DNA of 39,087 nt from an uncultured Candidatus Saccharibacteria bacterium (GCA_947306585.1 CAMZGX010000004.1:1-39087); one strand, 5' to 3'. Counted from the first letter of the stretch, positions 7,391 through 15,813 are shown. Numbers and translations are program-made. Notes: generated by a model from the letters alone, not told the origin.

Positions 7391-7930
7391 ATATATTTTT
7401 CTCCTGTTTATTTTTTTGATTTTAGTGTTTACATTTTTTATTTAGAGTGAATTATTTTGCATTTGTTTCGAACACATATTTTATAATTCTTCTCTATACT
7501 ATCTGTTATTTTAAGTTTGTATAATTTTATTATACAGTATTTTATTTATGAGTAAATATTTTTACATGGGTGTTTTCCTTTGTTTATTTTTTGTTTGGAT
7601 TTATGGCTCCCGCCTATCGTCTTATATTATTTCCTTTTGTTTAGTTTTATTGCTTGTTGATCTTTTCCTGCTGTTTTGTATATATATTTATTTTCCTAAT
7701 CGGATTGATTTCAGGTTTTTGATCTTTTTGTTTCGTTAGATTTGATTTTTGTGTTTATTTCTTTTCTAACTTGTCCTAAGTGTATCATACTTATGCTTAT
7801 TTGTCAACACTATTTACACCACATTTTTCAAAAAAGTAAAATATAACAGGGGTAGATTCCCCTCCAGGAAGTTCATTAAGACAACAAAAAACAACCATTT
7901 TATAGCTACATCGCTATGATTAGCTAACAA
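7391..7930. other. AT-rich stretch without convincing gene
   Basis: This 540-bp stretch is very AT-rich with strong strand bias: T-rich on plus, A-rich on minus. It holds minus-strand promoters at 7779-7807 and about 7529-7556, and two small hairpins on its right side (AGGGG/CCCCT near 7850-7866 and ATAGC/GCTAT near 7902-7917). The 63-aa plus-strand ORF here is hydrophobic only because of T-rich codons. I see no tRNA, CRISPR or insertion sequence. Confidence 0.6.
7779..7807 (-). promoter_or_regulatory. Strong sigma70-type promoter into AT-rich region
   Basis: The minus strand has consensus TTGACA, 17-nt spacer and TACACT, with a start site near 7772. The transcript would run about 560 nt to the terminator at 7213-7249, with a long A-rich leader before the 38-aa ORF. 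Confidence 0.6.
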
Positions 7931-8046
7931 AAAAAGATAATACTGTTTCCTAGGGGATTGCGGAGCTTGCTAGCGAGCTATAACGGCCGTAGCCCCGTAA
8001 AGACGGGCGCGAAGGACCGTGACCCTAGGAAATATGTATTATCTTT
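7931..8046 (-). ncRNA. Candidate structured RNA / elaborate ileS 3' structure
   Basis: An 11-bp outer stem (AAAGATAATAC with GTATTATCTTT) and a 10-bp inner stem (TTTCCTAGGG with CCCTAGGAAA) enclose a GC-rich 67-nt apical domain in otherwise AT-rich DNA. The apical part can form AGCTTG-CTAG-CGAGCT and CCCGT-AAAG-ACGGG hairpins, plus ACGG/CCGT and GCG/CGC pairings that would cross as a pseudoknot. On the minus strand the stem ends in T7, nine bases after the ileS stop, so it could end the ileS transcript or be processed into a stable RNA. It does not match tmRNA, 6S, SRP RNA or RNase P as I know them. Strand is inferred from the T-run only. Confidence 0.5.
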
Positions 8047-8054
8047 ATTTGTTT

Positions 8055-11000
8055 TTAGGCTTTTTCTAATGAAATCGTAACATTATCCCCATCAACCTTT
8101 ACGATTTCGTCGTATGCATAGTTCCCTGCATCTACATCTGTATTAAATTCAGTTGCAAGTACTTCATTTGCAATCATCTCTTTATATGTATCAGATACAT
8201 AGCAAGATACTGAAAGCTTAATACGATCGTCAACATTGAGACCAGCTTTCTTGCGTCCAGCCTGGATGAAGCGGATCAATTCTCTTGCAAAACCTTCTTC
8301 CTTAAGTTCTGGAGTCAAAGTCTTATCAAGATTCATACTAGAACCGTTTGTAACGCGTTTTACGTTAACTTCATCAGCAATAATGGATTCGTAATAGTCC
8401 GAAAGCTTTTCGCCGTCATATACAAGCTCTGAGAGCGGCTGACGAACTTTGATTTGGTCCTCAGTCTCTGACTTTTGCATACGAAGAGCGAGACCTTCAG
8501 TAATGATATCGCGAGTACGCTTCATTTCTTCGAGAACTTTCTCGTCAATCTTACCAGCTTCTGGCCAATCGAGGAGATGAACTGAAGTATCTAAACCAGT
8601 CATCTTCTGGTAAAGTTCTTCTGAAAGGAATGGTACAAATGGTGCGATGATTTGTGCGAGATATACTAACACAAAGTAAAGGGTTGAGTATGCCTCAAGC
8701 TTATCAGCATCATCAGTTGCTTTCCAGAAACGACGACGGCTTCTACGGACAAACCAGTTTGAAAGATCGTCGACAAATGGCAAGATACCTTCAACAGCCT
8801 TTGGAATATTATATTCCTTCATGCCGTCAGTAATCTGATTGCGAACTTGGTAAACACGTGAAACAATCCATTTATCAAGTGGGTTCTCAAATTTAGTTGG
8901 ATCAATTGCATCGTCTGAATCAAACTTATCAACTTCTGCATACATAGTGAAGAAGTCATAAGTATTCCAAATCATTGAAAGCTTACGTGCAACGTCTGAA
9001 ACATCTTTATCAAGTAGAGCGAAGTCTTCACCAGCAAGCACTGGGCTTGAAAGTAACAAGAAGCGAAGTGAGTCTGCTGAATACTTATCCATGAGTTCGT
9101 TTGGATCAGTATAGTTACCAAGAGACTTTGACATCTTTCTACCATCGTTACCAGCGAGAGTACCGGTTGTAATCACGTTCTTATAAGCATTGTGACCAAA
9201 GAGTGCAGTGTTTACAGCATGGACATAATAGAACCATGCGCGAACCTGACCAACGTACTCAACGATGAAGTCTGCTGGATAGTTAGCTTCAAATTTCTCT
9301 TTGTTTTCAAATGGATAGTGAAGTTGTGCGAATGGCATTGAACCAGACTCAAACCAACAGTCAAGCACCTTCTCGATACGTTTGAAGTGTTTGATTTCAA
9401 CTGCAGCAGTTCCGCGTTCGCCAGTTCCCTTAACAGCCTGCCACTTATCGAAGGCTGACTTTGCTTTCTCATCACTAAGAGGTCTTACTGAAGTCATGCC
9501 GTTTGAAAGCATTACACAGTATGCATCAAATTCAATTTGATCAACCCATGGACGGTGATAATCTTCGAGTTCAACACCTGAGAATTCTTTCAATTCTTCA
9601 TATGACCCCATAACAACGACGTCACCATCTTCACTCTTCCATACTGGCATTGCAGTTGCCCAGAAGCGGTCACGTGAAAGGTTCCAGTCTGGTGCAGCTT
9701 CGATATTTTTCTCGAAACGACCATGCTTCAAATGTGCTGGGAACCAGTTAACGTTCTCATTCTCCTCGATCATAAGAGGCTTTGAACCTTGGATATCGAA
9801 GAACCAGCTTGGGAATGCACGATACATAATCCTTTGCTTCGAACGTGGGTTGAATGGGTATTCGTGCTTGATATATTCAATCTTATATACGATACCTTTT
9901 TCTTCAAGAATCTTAGCGATAAACTTGTTAGCAGCCCAGATTTCCATACCATTTTCATCAGTATCACGAACGCCAAGCTCGTGAAGCTTCTCACTCATAC
10001 CTGGGAGATAGTAACCGTTTTCATCAAGAACATCAATGAAGTCAACGTCTTCAGCTGTACCAAGAGCGTAGTCGTCCTCACCATAAGCTGGAGCGATGTG
10101 AACAATTCCTGTACCATCAGCATCAGACACGAATTCTGCGCCGTGTACTTTATAGGTACCACTCATTCTATCAGCTTTTTTGATCGTTTCAATTAATGGC
10201 TCATAAGGGGTTCCAACAAGTTCTGAACCTTTAATTTTCTTTTCCGGCTCTGCATCTTCACCGAACAATTTAGCGGCAAGTTTAGTTGCAACTACAACTT
10301 TCTTACCATCAACGTCATAAATTCCGTATTCAAGCTTTGGTGAAACTGCAAGTGCAAGGTTTGCTGGCAAAGTCCAAGGTGTAGTAGTCCAAGCAAGGAG
10401 ATAAAAATCTTTTGCCTTGAATAAAACGTATGCTGAAGGATCAGTTACGGTCTGGTATGCATCGTTATCCATAGTAACTTCAGCTTTTGAAACTGGAGTA
10501 CAGAACTTTGTATCATACATAAGAACCTTGCGGCCTTCATAGATTTTACCTTTTTCATAAAGGGTCTTGAATGCCCACCAGACTGATTCCATGAAGTTCT
10601 TATCCATGGTACGATAAGCACCTTTGAAGTTTACCCAACGACCAATACGTGCAATTGTTGATTCCCAAGTTTCTGAGTTTGCAACCATTGATTCACGAGC
10701 TTTGGTAATGTAGGTTTCAAGTGGCCATTTAGTACCAATCTCACGACGGTCAGTAATACCAAGTTGTTTCTCAACGAAGTTTTCTGCTGGAAGACCGTGA
10801 CAGTCCCAACCCCAACGGCGCTCAACGCGATAACCGTTCATGGTCCAGAAACGAGGTACAGCATCCTTTACGATTGAAGAAAGCAAAGTACCATGGTGTG
10901 GGTTACCAGTAATGAATGGAGGTCCATCATAGAAAACATAGCTGCGTTTTGCATCGCGATTATCAACTGATTTTTCAAATGTTTTATCTTTTTTCCAGAA

Positions 11001-11060
11001 ATCTAGTACGGCTTTTTCGTATTCTAAAGCCCTTCTTCTTTCACCTGATTTATATTTCAT
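8055..11060 (-). CDS. ileS: Isoleucyl-tRNA synthetase
   Basis: This 1001-aa class I synthetase charges tRNA-Ile with isoleucine. The HIGH motif appears as GNPHHGT (about residues 52-58) after the family's FYDGPPF, followed by RVERRWGWDCHGLPAE. The CP1 editing domain includes AWTTTPWTLPANLALAV. The KMSKS loop is GRKMSKSLGNYTDPNE (about 646). The tRNA-binding helical domain and a C-terminal region follow. HHGT together with length is more like the eukaryote-type IleRS2 group than E. coli IleRS, which is linked in some bacteria to mupirocin tolerance; this is inference. An AGAGGA site precedes the ATG. No T-box leader is visible upstream. Confidence 0.97.
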   Translation of the reverse strand: MKYKSGERRRALEYEKAVLDFWKKDKTFEKSVDNRDAKRSYVFYDGPPFITGNPHHGTLLSSIVKDAVPRFWTMNGYRVERRWGWDCHGLPAENFVEKQLGITDRREIGTKWPLETYITKARESMVANSETWESTIARIGRWVNFKGAYRTMDKNFMESVWWAFKTLYEKGKIYEGRKVLMYDTKFCTPVSKAEVTMDNDAYQTVTDPSAYVLFKAKDFYLLAWTTTPWTLPANLALAVSPKLEYGIYDVDGKKVVVATKLAAKLFGEDAEPEKKIKGSELVGTPYEPLIETIKKADRMSGTYKVHGAEFVSDADGTGIVHIAPAYGEDDYALGTAEDVDFIDVLDENGYYLPGMSEKLHELGVRDTDENGMEIWAANKFIAKILEEKGIVYKIEYIKHEYPFNPRSKQRIMYRAFPSWFFDIQGSKPLMIEENENVNWFPAHLKHGRFEKNIEAAPDWNLSRDRFWATAMPVWKSEDGDVVVMGSYEELKEFSGVELEDYHRPWVDQIEFDAYCVMLSNGMTSVRPLSDEKAKSAFDKWQAVKGTGERGTAAVEIKHFKRIEKVLDCWFESGSMPFAQLHYPFENKEKFEANYPADFIVEYVGQVRAWFYYVHAVNTALFGHNAYKNVITTGTLAGNDGRKMSKSLGNYTDPNELMDKYSADSLRFLLLSSPVLAGEDFALLDKDVSDVARKLSMIWNTYDFFTMYAEVDKFDSDDAIDPTKFENPLDKWIVSRVYQVRNQITDGMKEYNIPKAVEGILPFVDDLSNWFVRRSRRRFWKATDDADKLEAYSTLYFVLVYLAQIIAPFVPFLSEELYQKMTGLDTSVHLLDWPEAGKIDEKVLEEMKRTRDIITEGLALRMQKSETEDQIKVRQPLSELVYDGEKLSDYYESIIADEVNVKRVTNGSSMNLDKTLTPELKEEGFARELIRFIQAGRKKAGLNVDDRIKLSVSCYVSDTYKEMIANEVLATEFNTDVDAGNYAYDEIVKVDGDNVTISLEKA

Positions 11061-11106
11061 AATTCCTCTTTAAACTTTATCTTTCTTTCCGGGGTTCTGG
11101 CCTACA

Positions 11107-11772
11107 CTACTTGTATGCTTTTCGTGTAGGCTCCGTAATTGCCGTTTCTAGTATTTCGTCTTTAAATAGCTCGTAAACATTTCCGTGCATTTTGTCGTCG
11201 AAATAATCTTTTAACTCGTAAAGCTTTCTAAGTGCTGACGATGGATTCGAGACTGGGTGACGTGAAAGAATGTCACAGAAGCGATCATCAATTGTCATCA
11301 CACCTCTCCAGCTGGCCATATTATCTGCAAGCTGCACTAATTTGTCATAGTCATCATACTCGTTTTCCGATAACCATTTCTTTAAGAAAGCGTTATCTTC
11401 TGGTAAGAGTCTTGAATCGAAACCACCATCTAAAACTTCGTATACATTATAAAAAGTATGAGTAAGTGCACTGCGTGCTGCCTCTGGAAAACCTTTTTCC
11501 ATGAGCAACTGATACCCTTTAAATGGATGCGTCATTGATGGGACGGTTTCACCGTCTACTTCTACAGAGATTTCATTGTCGCGTTCGAGCGCCTTATAAA
11601 CATCATGAAGCAGACCCTTCGCATATGCGAGGTCTACATCCATTCCTGCTTTCTCTGCGACAGCTGCGCAAACTTTTGCCACATCTCTTGAGTGGTTTTG
11701 CCAGTCAACAGATGCGCGTGGTTGCTCAAGCGCCCAAGAAAACAGCTCGTCTGCTTTTTCCCTGTAATTCAC
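11107..11772 (-). CDS. HD-domain phosphohydrolase
   Basis: This 221-aa protein has the HD metal-phosphohydrolase pattern: a first His in WQNHSRDVAKV, the HD pair in AKGLLHDVYKAL (about residues 49-60), and later histidines in MTHPFKGYQLL and ALTHTFYNVYEV. Such enzymes cleave phosphate esters of nucleotides or related metabolites using a divalent metal; the substrate is not clear here. The start codon is GTG, 7 nt after a TATAAT box, predicting a leaderless mRNA with a GTG start. It sits between the thioredoxin-like gene and ileS, so it begins its own transcript although it lies within the ftsA-ileS run. Confidence 0.8.
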   Translation of the reverse strand: MNYREKADELFSWALEQPRASVDWQNHSRDVAKVCAAVAEKAGMDVDLAYAKGLLHDVYKALERDNEISVEVDGETVPSMTHPFKGYQLLMEKGFPEAARSALTHTFYNVYEVLDGGFDSRLLPEDNAFLKKWLSENEYDDYDKLVQLADNMASWRGVMTIDDRFCDILSRHPVSNPSSALRKLYELKDYFDDKMHGNVYELFKDEILETAITEPTRKAYK

Positions 11773-11779
11773 GTAATAT

Positions 11780-11788
11780 ATTATAGCA
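11780..11788 (-). promoter_or_regulatory. Extended -10 before the HD gene
   Basis: The minus strand has TGC-TATAAT ending 7 nt before a GTG start codon, with no Shine-Dalgarno between. Confidence 0.6.
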
Positions 11789-11792
11789 CAAA

Positions 11793-12056
11793 TTATGCGT
11801 CGCGCATAATATAAGTAACTTCCTCGAACTGTGGAAGTTTACCTGCCCACTTTGCAATTACTTTTGAACTTCCATCAGTTACACAAACTGTTGGATATTG
11901 CACAATATCGTGATGTGTTGCAAAGAGTTCACCATGAATTGTTTCTGGATCTTCGAGCTCAACATCATAACCAGTCTCTCGCTTAAATTCTGTCATCCAG
12001 TCAAAAGCTTCTCTGGTATAATCCGTGTTATCTCTACAAACCATTACCACCCTCAT
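11793..12056 (-). CDS. Thioredoxin/glutaredoxin-fold protein without CxxC
   Basis: This 87-aa protein has a thioredoxin-like layout: a first strand VVMVCRDNTDY, a helix DWMTEFKRETG, a strand with DVELEDPET, then a cis-proline-type YPTVCVTD and a final KWAGKLPQFEEVTYI. Where redoxins have CxxC it has C-R-D-N, so a dithiol mechanism is unlikely; a single-Cys role or a purely structural/binding role remain possible. It has an AAAGGA site and follows nrdR by 11 nt. The position next to nrdR recalls NrdH, the glutaredoxin-like donor of ribonucleotide reductase, but the missing second Cys argues against a simple NrdH. Confidence 0.65.
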   Translation of the reverse strand: MRVVMVCRDNTDYTREAFDWMTEFKRETGYDVELEDPETIHGELFATHHDIVQYPTVCVTDGSSKVIAKWAGKLPQFEEVTYIMRDA

Positions 12057-12067
12057 AGAATTCCTTT

Positions 12068-12523
12068 CTACTTATTATTTGATTCACGTTGCGAACGAAT
12101 GATATTCTCGAAGTCCTCAAGAGTTTTGAATTCCAAGAAGACTGATGCAAAGCGGACGTATGCAACTTCATTAATTTCAGCGAGTACGCTTAAAATTGCG
12201 TGTCCAATCTCTTTAGATGCAACTTCGTCGCGTCCGAGATCGTAAACTTTTTCTACAACTTTGTTAACAACATCTTCAACCTCAAGGTCGGAATTAAAGA
12301 ACTTTCCGACACTTCTTCTGACCGCGGTGAGGAGTTTATCGCGGTCAAATTGTTCTTTGTTGCCAGAGCTCTTTCTGACGACGAGTGCTGGCATTTCAAT
12401 ACGTTCATAAGTTGTGAAACGTTTACCGTCTGCGGTTACGCGACGACGACGAATCATAGTTCCATCAGGAGTCTCACGGCTTTCAAGAACTTTTGAATCC
12501 CCGATCTTAATTCCGTTAGCCAT
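12068..12523 (-). CDS. nrdR: NrdR-type regulator lacking zinc-ribbon cysteines
   Basis: This 151-aa protein aligns over its full length with NrdR, the ATP/dATP-sensing repressor of ribonucleotide reductase genes. The DNA-binding region keeps SKVLESR, IRRRR and KRFTTYER (about residues 10-41). The ATP-cone follows with VVRKSSGNKEQFDRDKLLTAVRRSV, and VAYVRFASVFLEF is the classic end. The two zinc CxxC pairs of the family are gone: the MHCPxC start is replaced by MANGIK, and CxxC before RFTTYE by VTADGK. The whole protein contains no cysteine. An AAGGAGGAG site precedes the ATG. It lies directly downstream of ftsZ, so division and dNTP control may be co-expressed. Confidence 0.88.
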   Translation of the reverse strand: MANGIKIGDSKVLESRETPDGTMIRRRRVTADGKRFTTYERIEMPALVVRKSSGNKEQFDRDKLLTAVRRSVGKFFNSDLEVEDVVNKVVEKVYDLGRDEVASKEIGHAILSVLAEINEVAYVRFASVFLEFKTLEDFENIIRSQRESNNK

Positions 12524-12547
12524 GTCTCCTCCTTAGTATTTTCTTAA

Positions 12548-13705
12548 TTATTTTTTGCCACGAAGTCTTGCGCGAAGTGAAGGTGGAATATCCAAATCAT
12601 CTTCCTCGGTCTTGTTGACCTTTTCCCAAGCACTAGTGTCAGTGGTTTCTTCAGCTGCAATAGTGCCAGCGTCTGCTGCAGGAACATCGTAAGCAGTATC
12701 TTGATATGCTGCTTCGCGATCTGCTGCGATCGCTTCTTCAGCACGTTTCTTGCGATAGTAATCTGAATCGAAACCAGTTGCGACAACTGTGATAACGATT
12801 TCTTCTTGAAGTTCTGGGCGGATTGATGCACCAAAGATGATGTTTGCATCTGGAGAAACTGCACCAGTAATTTCTTCTGCAGCTTCTTGGATTTCGCTCA
12901 TAGACATATCGTAACCACCAGCGACTGAGAAGAGGACACCTCTTGCACCATCGATCTTAACTTCAATAAGTGGTGATTCAATAGCTTGACGAGCAGCGAT
13001 CTTTGCACGGTTCTCACCTGATGCACGACCAATACCCATAAGAGCTGAACCTGCGTTCTTCATGATTGACTTAACATCAGCGAAGTCGAGGTTGATAAGT
13101 GCATGTTCAGTAATAAGTTCTGAAATACCTTGGACACCTTGGCGAAGTACATCGTCAGCAATCTTGAAGGTTTCAAGAAGTGGTGTTCTTGGATCGATAG
13201 TCTGGAGAAGACGATCGTTAGGAATGGTGATAAGTGCATCTACTTCGTTTGAAAGCTCAGCAATTGCGCGATCAGCATTCAATTTTCTCTGTTGACCTTC
13301 GAAGGTAAATGGTTTAGTAACCACACCAACAGTAAGAATATCACGATCTTTAGCTTCTTTTGCTACGAGTGGACCTGCACCAGAACCAGTACCACCACCG
13401 GCACCAAGTGTGATGAAGACCATGTCAGCGCCATCAAGGGCTTGACCAATATTCTCACGGCTTTCTTCAGCTGCTTCGCGACCTTTTTCAGGGTCACCAC
13501 CAGCACCAAGACCTTGGCCGATATGAACTTTAATATCAGCATCAGAATGATGTAAAGCTTGAGCATCTGTGTTGATTGCAACGAATTCAACTCCGTTGAG
13601 ACCAACTTCTTTCATACGGTTAATAGCAGAACCACCAGCTCCACCGACGCCCACAACTTTAATACTAGCTGTGCTCTCTACCTCAGTAGGTTTTATTTCA
13701 GGCAT
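12548..13705 (-). CDS. ftsZ: Cell division GTPase FtsZ
   Basis: This 385-aa tubulin homologue polymerises into the Z-ring at midcell. It shows the N-terminal IKVVGVGGAGGSAINRM, NTDAQALHHS, and the tubulin signature GAGGGTGSGAGPLVA (about residues 102-116). The T7-loop region is NLDFADVKSIMKNAGSALMGIG. A variable Ala/Asp/Glu linker leads to the C-terminal peptide DDLDIPPSLRARLRGKK, the tail that binds FtsA and other partners. A GAGGAG site precedes the ATG. It follows ftsA by 70 bp and precedes nrdR by 24 bp on the same strand. Confidence 0.97.
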   Translation of the reverse strand: MPEIKPTEVESTASIKVVGVGGAGGSAINRMKEVGLNGVEFVAINTDAQALHHSDADIKVHIGQGLGAGGDPEKGREAAEESRENIGQALDGADMVFITLGAGGGTGSGAGPLVAKEAKDRDILTVGVVTKPFTFEGQQRKLNADRAIAELSNEVDALITIPNDRLLQTIDPRTPLLETFKIADDVLRQGVQGISELITEHALINLDFADVKSIMKNAGSALMGIGRASGENRAKIAARQAIESPLIEVKIDGARGVLFSVAGGYDMSMSEIQEAAEEITGAVSPDANIIFGASIRPELQEEIVITVVATGFDSDYYRKKRAEEAIAADREAAYQDTAYDVPAADAGTIAAEETTDTSAWEKVNKTEEDDLDIPPSLRARLRGKK

Positions 13706-13775
13706 TTTTACTCCTCACTTTTTAAAACTATCTCTAGTTTAACACAGTTAAAAATTGTATTCAAGGGCTTCCCTA

Positions 13776-14987
13776 TTATTTTTTCTTTTTGAAGAGTCCA
13801 AATAGTGAAAATGCTTTGTGTTCTTTTTCGTCATCCACCCCAGAGAAGTTTCCATCGTCAGCCATCGAGAGCGCAAGGCCAACTGCGGTTGCCCATTCAG
13901 GCTTTTCAATTTCTTCAACAACACCCGAGAGGCCATTACCAGGAATGCCAACTCTTGTTGCCATTTTAAGATTTTCTTTAGCAAATCCAGCAATTCCCTT
14001 CATGTTTGAGCCAGCACCAGTGAGTACTGCGCCTTCAGGGAGTTTTTGAGCATAGCCAGCACGTTCAAGATGTTCGTAAACGTGGGCAAAGATATCTTCG
14101 AGACGATCTTTAACAATCTGATTGACTTCGTCTTTAAGGAAGGTTACGGTTTCACCATTATGGCGCATGGTAATTTCCTTACCAGTCTCAGTAAAATCAG
14201 CTGTTACATAGCGAAGTTTAATCTGTTCTGCAGCTTCAGTATTAAGTTCAAGTGAGATAGCTAAATCTTTGGTAATGTTGACCGCACCAGCTGGAACTAC
14301 GCCAACATACTGGAGATCACCCTCATCATAAACTGCAACTGAAGTGGTTGATGCACCGAAATCGATCACACAAACACCATTTTCCATCTGTTTTTCAGTC
14401 AAAACTGCTCTTGCAGCTGCTACTGAAGTTGGAATAAATTGCAAAACTCTAAGGGTTGCCTGGCCCATGGCACGACCAAGTGCATCTACACTAGGGGTAA
14501 GGCCAGAAATCACATTTGCTACGATCTCAATCTTATTTGCCATCATACCAAGTGGTTGACGAATGCCACTCTGGCCATCAAGCGTGTAATTCAAAGGAAT
14601 CACGTCAAGCACCTGACGATTGGTAGTGATTCTACCACTCATAGCTGTATCTTCAAGACGATTTAATTCATCTCTTGTAATTCCTTCATTTGAAGAAACC
14701 GCAATCATACCAGTTACCTGTTCTGATGAGATGTGTGCACCATTAATCGAGACATAAGCTGCGTCAACATTTACGCCGCCCATGCTTTCAACAGTTTTAA
14801 GAGCCCTATCAGTCGCTTCAGCTGGGCCCGAGAGATCAGTCACAATCCCTTTACGCATACCTTTTTCGTTTGGTGCTTCGCCATAAGCAATTACTTTGAC
14901 TCTCTCACCTGCGATTTCAAGAGCAACGGCACGAACATTTTCGGTACCAACATCAACTCCAAATGCATATTTAGATTGTTCTTCCAT
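13776..14987 (-). CDS. ftsA: Cell division protein FtsA
   Basis: This 403-aa actin-like ATPase tethers FtsZ filaments to the membrane. The phosphate-1 loop is FGVDVGTENVRAVALE. The SHS2/1C domain includes AAYVSINGAHISSE. The phosphate-2 motif is VCVIDFGASTTSVAVY (about 203-218), and the adenosine motif is PEGAVLTGAGSNMKGI. The C-terminal basic end FSLFGLFKKKK matches the amphipathic membrane anchor of FtsA. The ATG lies 6 nt after TGC-TATACT with no Shine-Dalgarno, predicting a leaderless mRNA. It heads the ftsA-ftsZ-nrdR unit and is divergent from map. Confidence 0.96.
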   Translation of the reverse strand: MEEQSKYAFGVDVGTENVRAVALEIAGERVKVIAYGEAPNEKGMRKGIVTDLSGPAEATDRALKTVESMGGVNVDAAYVSINGAHISSEQVTGMIAVSSNEGITRDELNRLEDTAMSGRITTNRQVLDVIPLNYTLDGQSGIRQPLGMMANKIEIVANVISGLTPSVDALGRAMGQATLRVLQFIPTSVAAARAVLTEKQMENGVCVIDFGASTTSVAVYDEGDLQYVGVVPAGAVNITKDLAISLELNTEAAEQIKLRYVTADFTETGKEITMRHNGETVTFLKDEVNQIVKDRLEDIFAHVYEHLERAGYAQKLPEGAVLTGAGSNMKGIAGFAKENLKMATRVGIPGNGLSGVVEEIEKPEWATAVGLALSMADDGNFSGVDDEKEHKAFSLFGLFKKKK

Positions 14988-14993
14988 GGCTTA

Positions 14994-15002
14994 AGTATAG
15001 CA
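14994..15002 (-). promoter_or_regulatory. Extended -10 of ftsA
   Basis: The minus strand reads TGC-TATACT, ending 6 nt before the ftsA ATG. It lies in the short ftsA-map divergent region. Confidence 0.6.
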
Positions 15003-15029
15003 TAAACAGTTTCAAATGTGCAAGAAAAG

Positions 15030-15038
15030 TGGTAAAAT
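15030..15038 (+). promoter_or_regulatory. Extended -10 of map
   Basis: TGG-TAAAAT on the plus strand ends 7 nt before the ATG at 15046. Because the promoter lies inside the ORF-track extension, the upstream start at 15016 is not credible. Confidence 0.55.
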
Positions 15039-15045
15039 ATGGCCC

Positions 15046-15804
15046 ATGGATATGGAAAAAATTACCGCTATGCGAGAAGGCGGAAAAATCTTAGGTGAAA
15101 TCCTCGCAGAGCTTCGCGAATATGCCGATGTTGGCATGACCAAACGCGAACTCGATCAATGGACCAGAAAGAAGATTGAGTCTCGTGGCGCAACCTGTTC
15201 TTATGATGAGCTCGATGAACCTTTCCCTGGTTGTATTTGTATTTCTGTTAACGACGAATTAGTGCATGGTGCACCAGATTCAGATTACGTTCTCGAAGAT
15301 GGCGACAAAGTTAGCTTTGACCTCGTGATCAAGTATAAAGGTTACCACACTGATGCAGCCTTCACTAAGGTTGTCGGTAAAGGCAGCCCAGCTGTCAGGC
15401 AAATGGTTAAAACCACCGAAGAAGCTCTTTGGGCTGGTATTGATCAGGTTGGACCTGGCGTACATCTCGGTGATGTTGGCTTTGCCGTTGAACGTGTACT
15501 TCGCCGTGGTAAACTCGGCGTAATCGAAAATTACATCGGCCATGGTATTGGTAAAGAAATGCACATGGGACCAGAAGTTCCTAACTACGGTAAACGTGGC
15601 AAAGGCTACGTTCTAAAGCCTGGCGATTGTATTTGTATCGAGCCAATGAGCTCACTTGGAAAGCCGAACAACTATGTCGATAAAGACAGTGGTTGGAGCG
15701 TCGTTCTAGCTGATGGATCAGTTGGCTGTCACTGCGAACATACCATCCTAGTTACCGAAGACGGTCATGAAGTTTTGACCCTTCCTAACTGTCCAAGAAG
15801 CTAA
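15046..15804 (+). CDS. map: Methionine aminopeptidase, type I
   Basis: This protein of about 252 aa removes the N-terminal Met from new proteins after deformylation. Five metal ligands of the pita-bread fold are visible: D in YKGYHTDAAFT and the Asp upstream (EDGDKVSFDLVIKYK), H in IGHGIGKEMHMGP, E in CICIEPMSSLG, and E in GCHCEHTILVTEDG. The active-site His lies in NDELVHGAP. The start at 15046 (MDMEKITAM) is preferred over the ORF-track start because a -10 box lies 7 nt upstream. No Shine-Dalgarno is present. It runs toward the adenylate-kinase-like genes with only 9 bp between the stops. Confidence 0.95.
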   Translation: MDMEKITAMREGGKILGEILAELREYADVGMTKRELDQWTRKKIESRGATCSYDELDEPFPGCICISVNDELVHGAPDSDYVLEDGDKVSFDLVIKYKGYHTDAAFTKVVGKGSPAVRQMVKTTEEALWAGIDQVGPGVHLGDVGFAVERVLRRGKLGVIENYIGHGIGKEMHMGPEVPNYGKRGKGYVLKPGDCICIEPMSSLGKPNNYVDKDSGWSVVLADGSVGCHCEHTILVTEDGHEVLTLPNCPRS

Positions 15805-15813
15805 TTACCTCTG

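Noticed and set aside
7548-7739. Plus-strand 63-aa hydrophobic ORF
   Set aside because: It lies in T-rich DNA where Phe/Leu codons arise by chance. No ribosome site precedes it and the promoters there point to the minus strand.
7931-8046. Retron, tmRNA, 6S or SRP RNA as identity of the structured element
   Set aside because: No reverse transcriptase is nearby, the size and conserved motifs of tmRNA, 6S and SRP RNA are absent, so I leave it as an unnamed candidate.
8055-11100. T-box leader for ileS
   Set aside because: Only 46 bp separate ileS from the HD gene, and no T-box sequence or terminator is visible there.
11898-12245. Plus-strand ORFs opposite nrdR, ftsZ, ftsA and ileS
   Set aside because: They overlap well-supported conserved genes, have no family similarity that I can see and no start signals.
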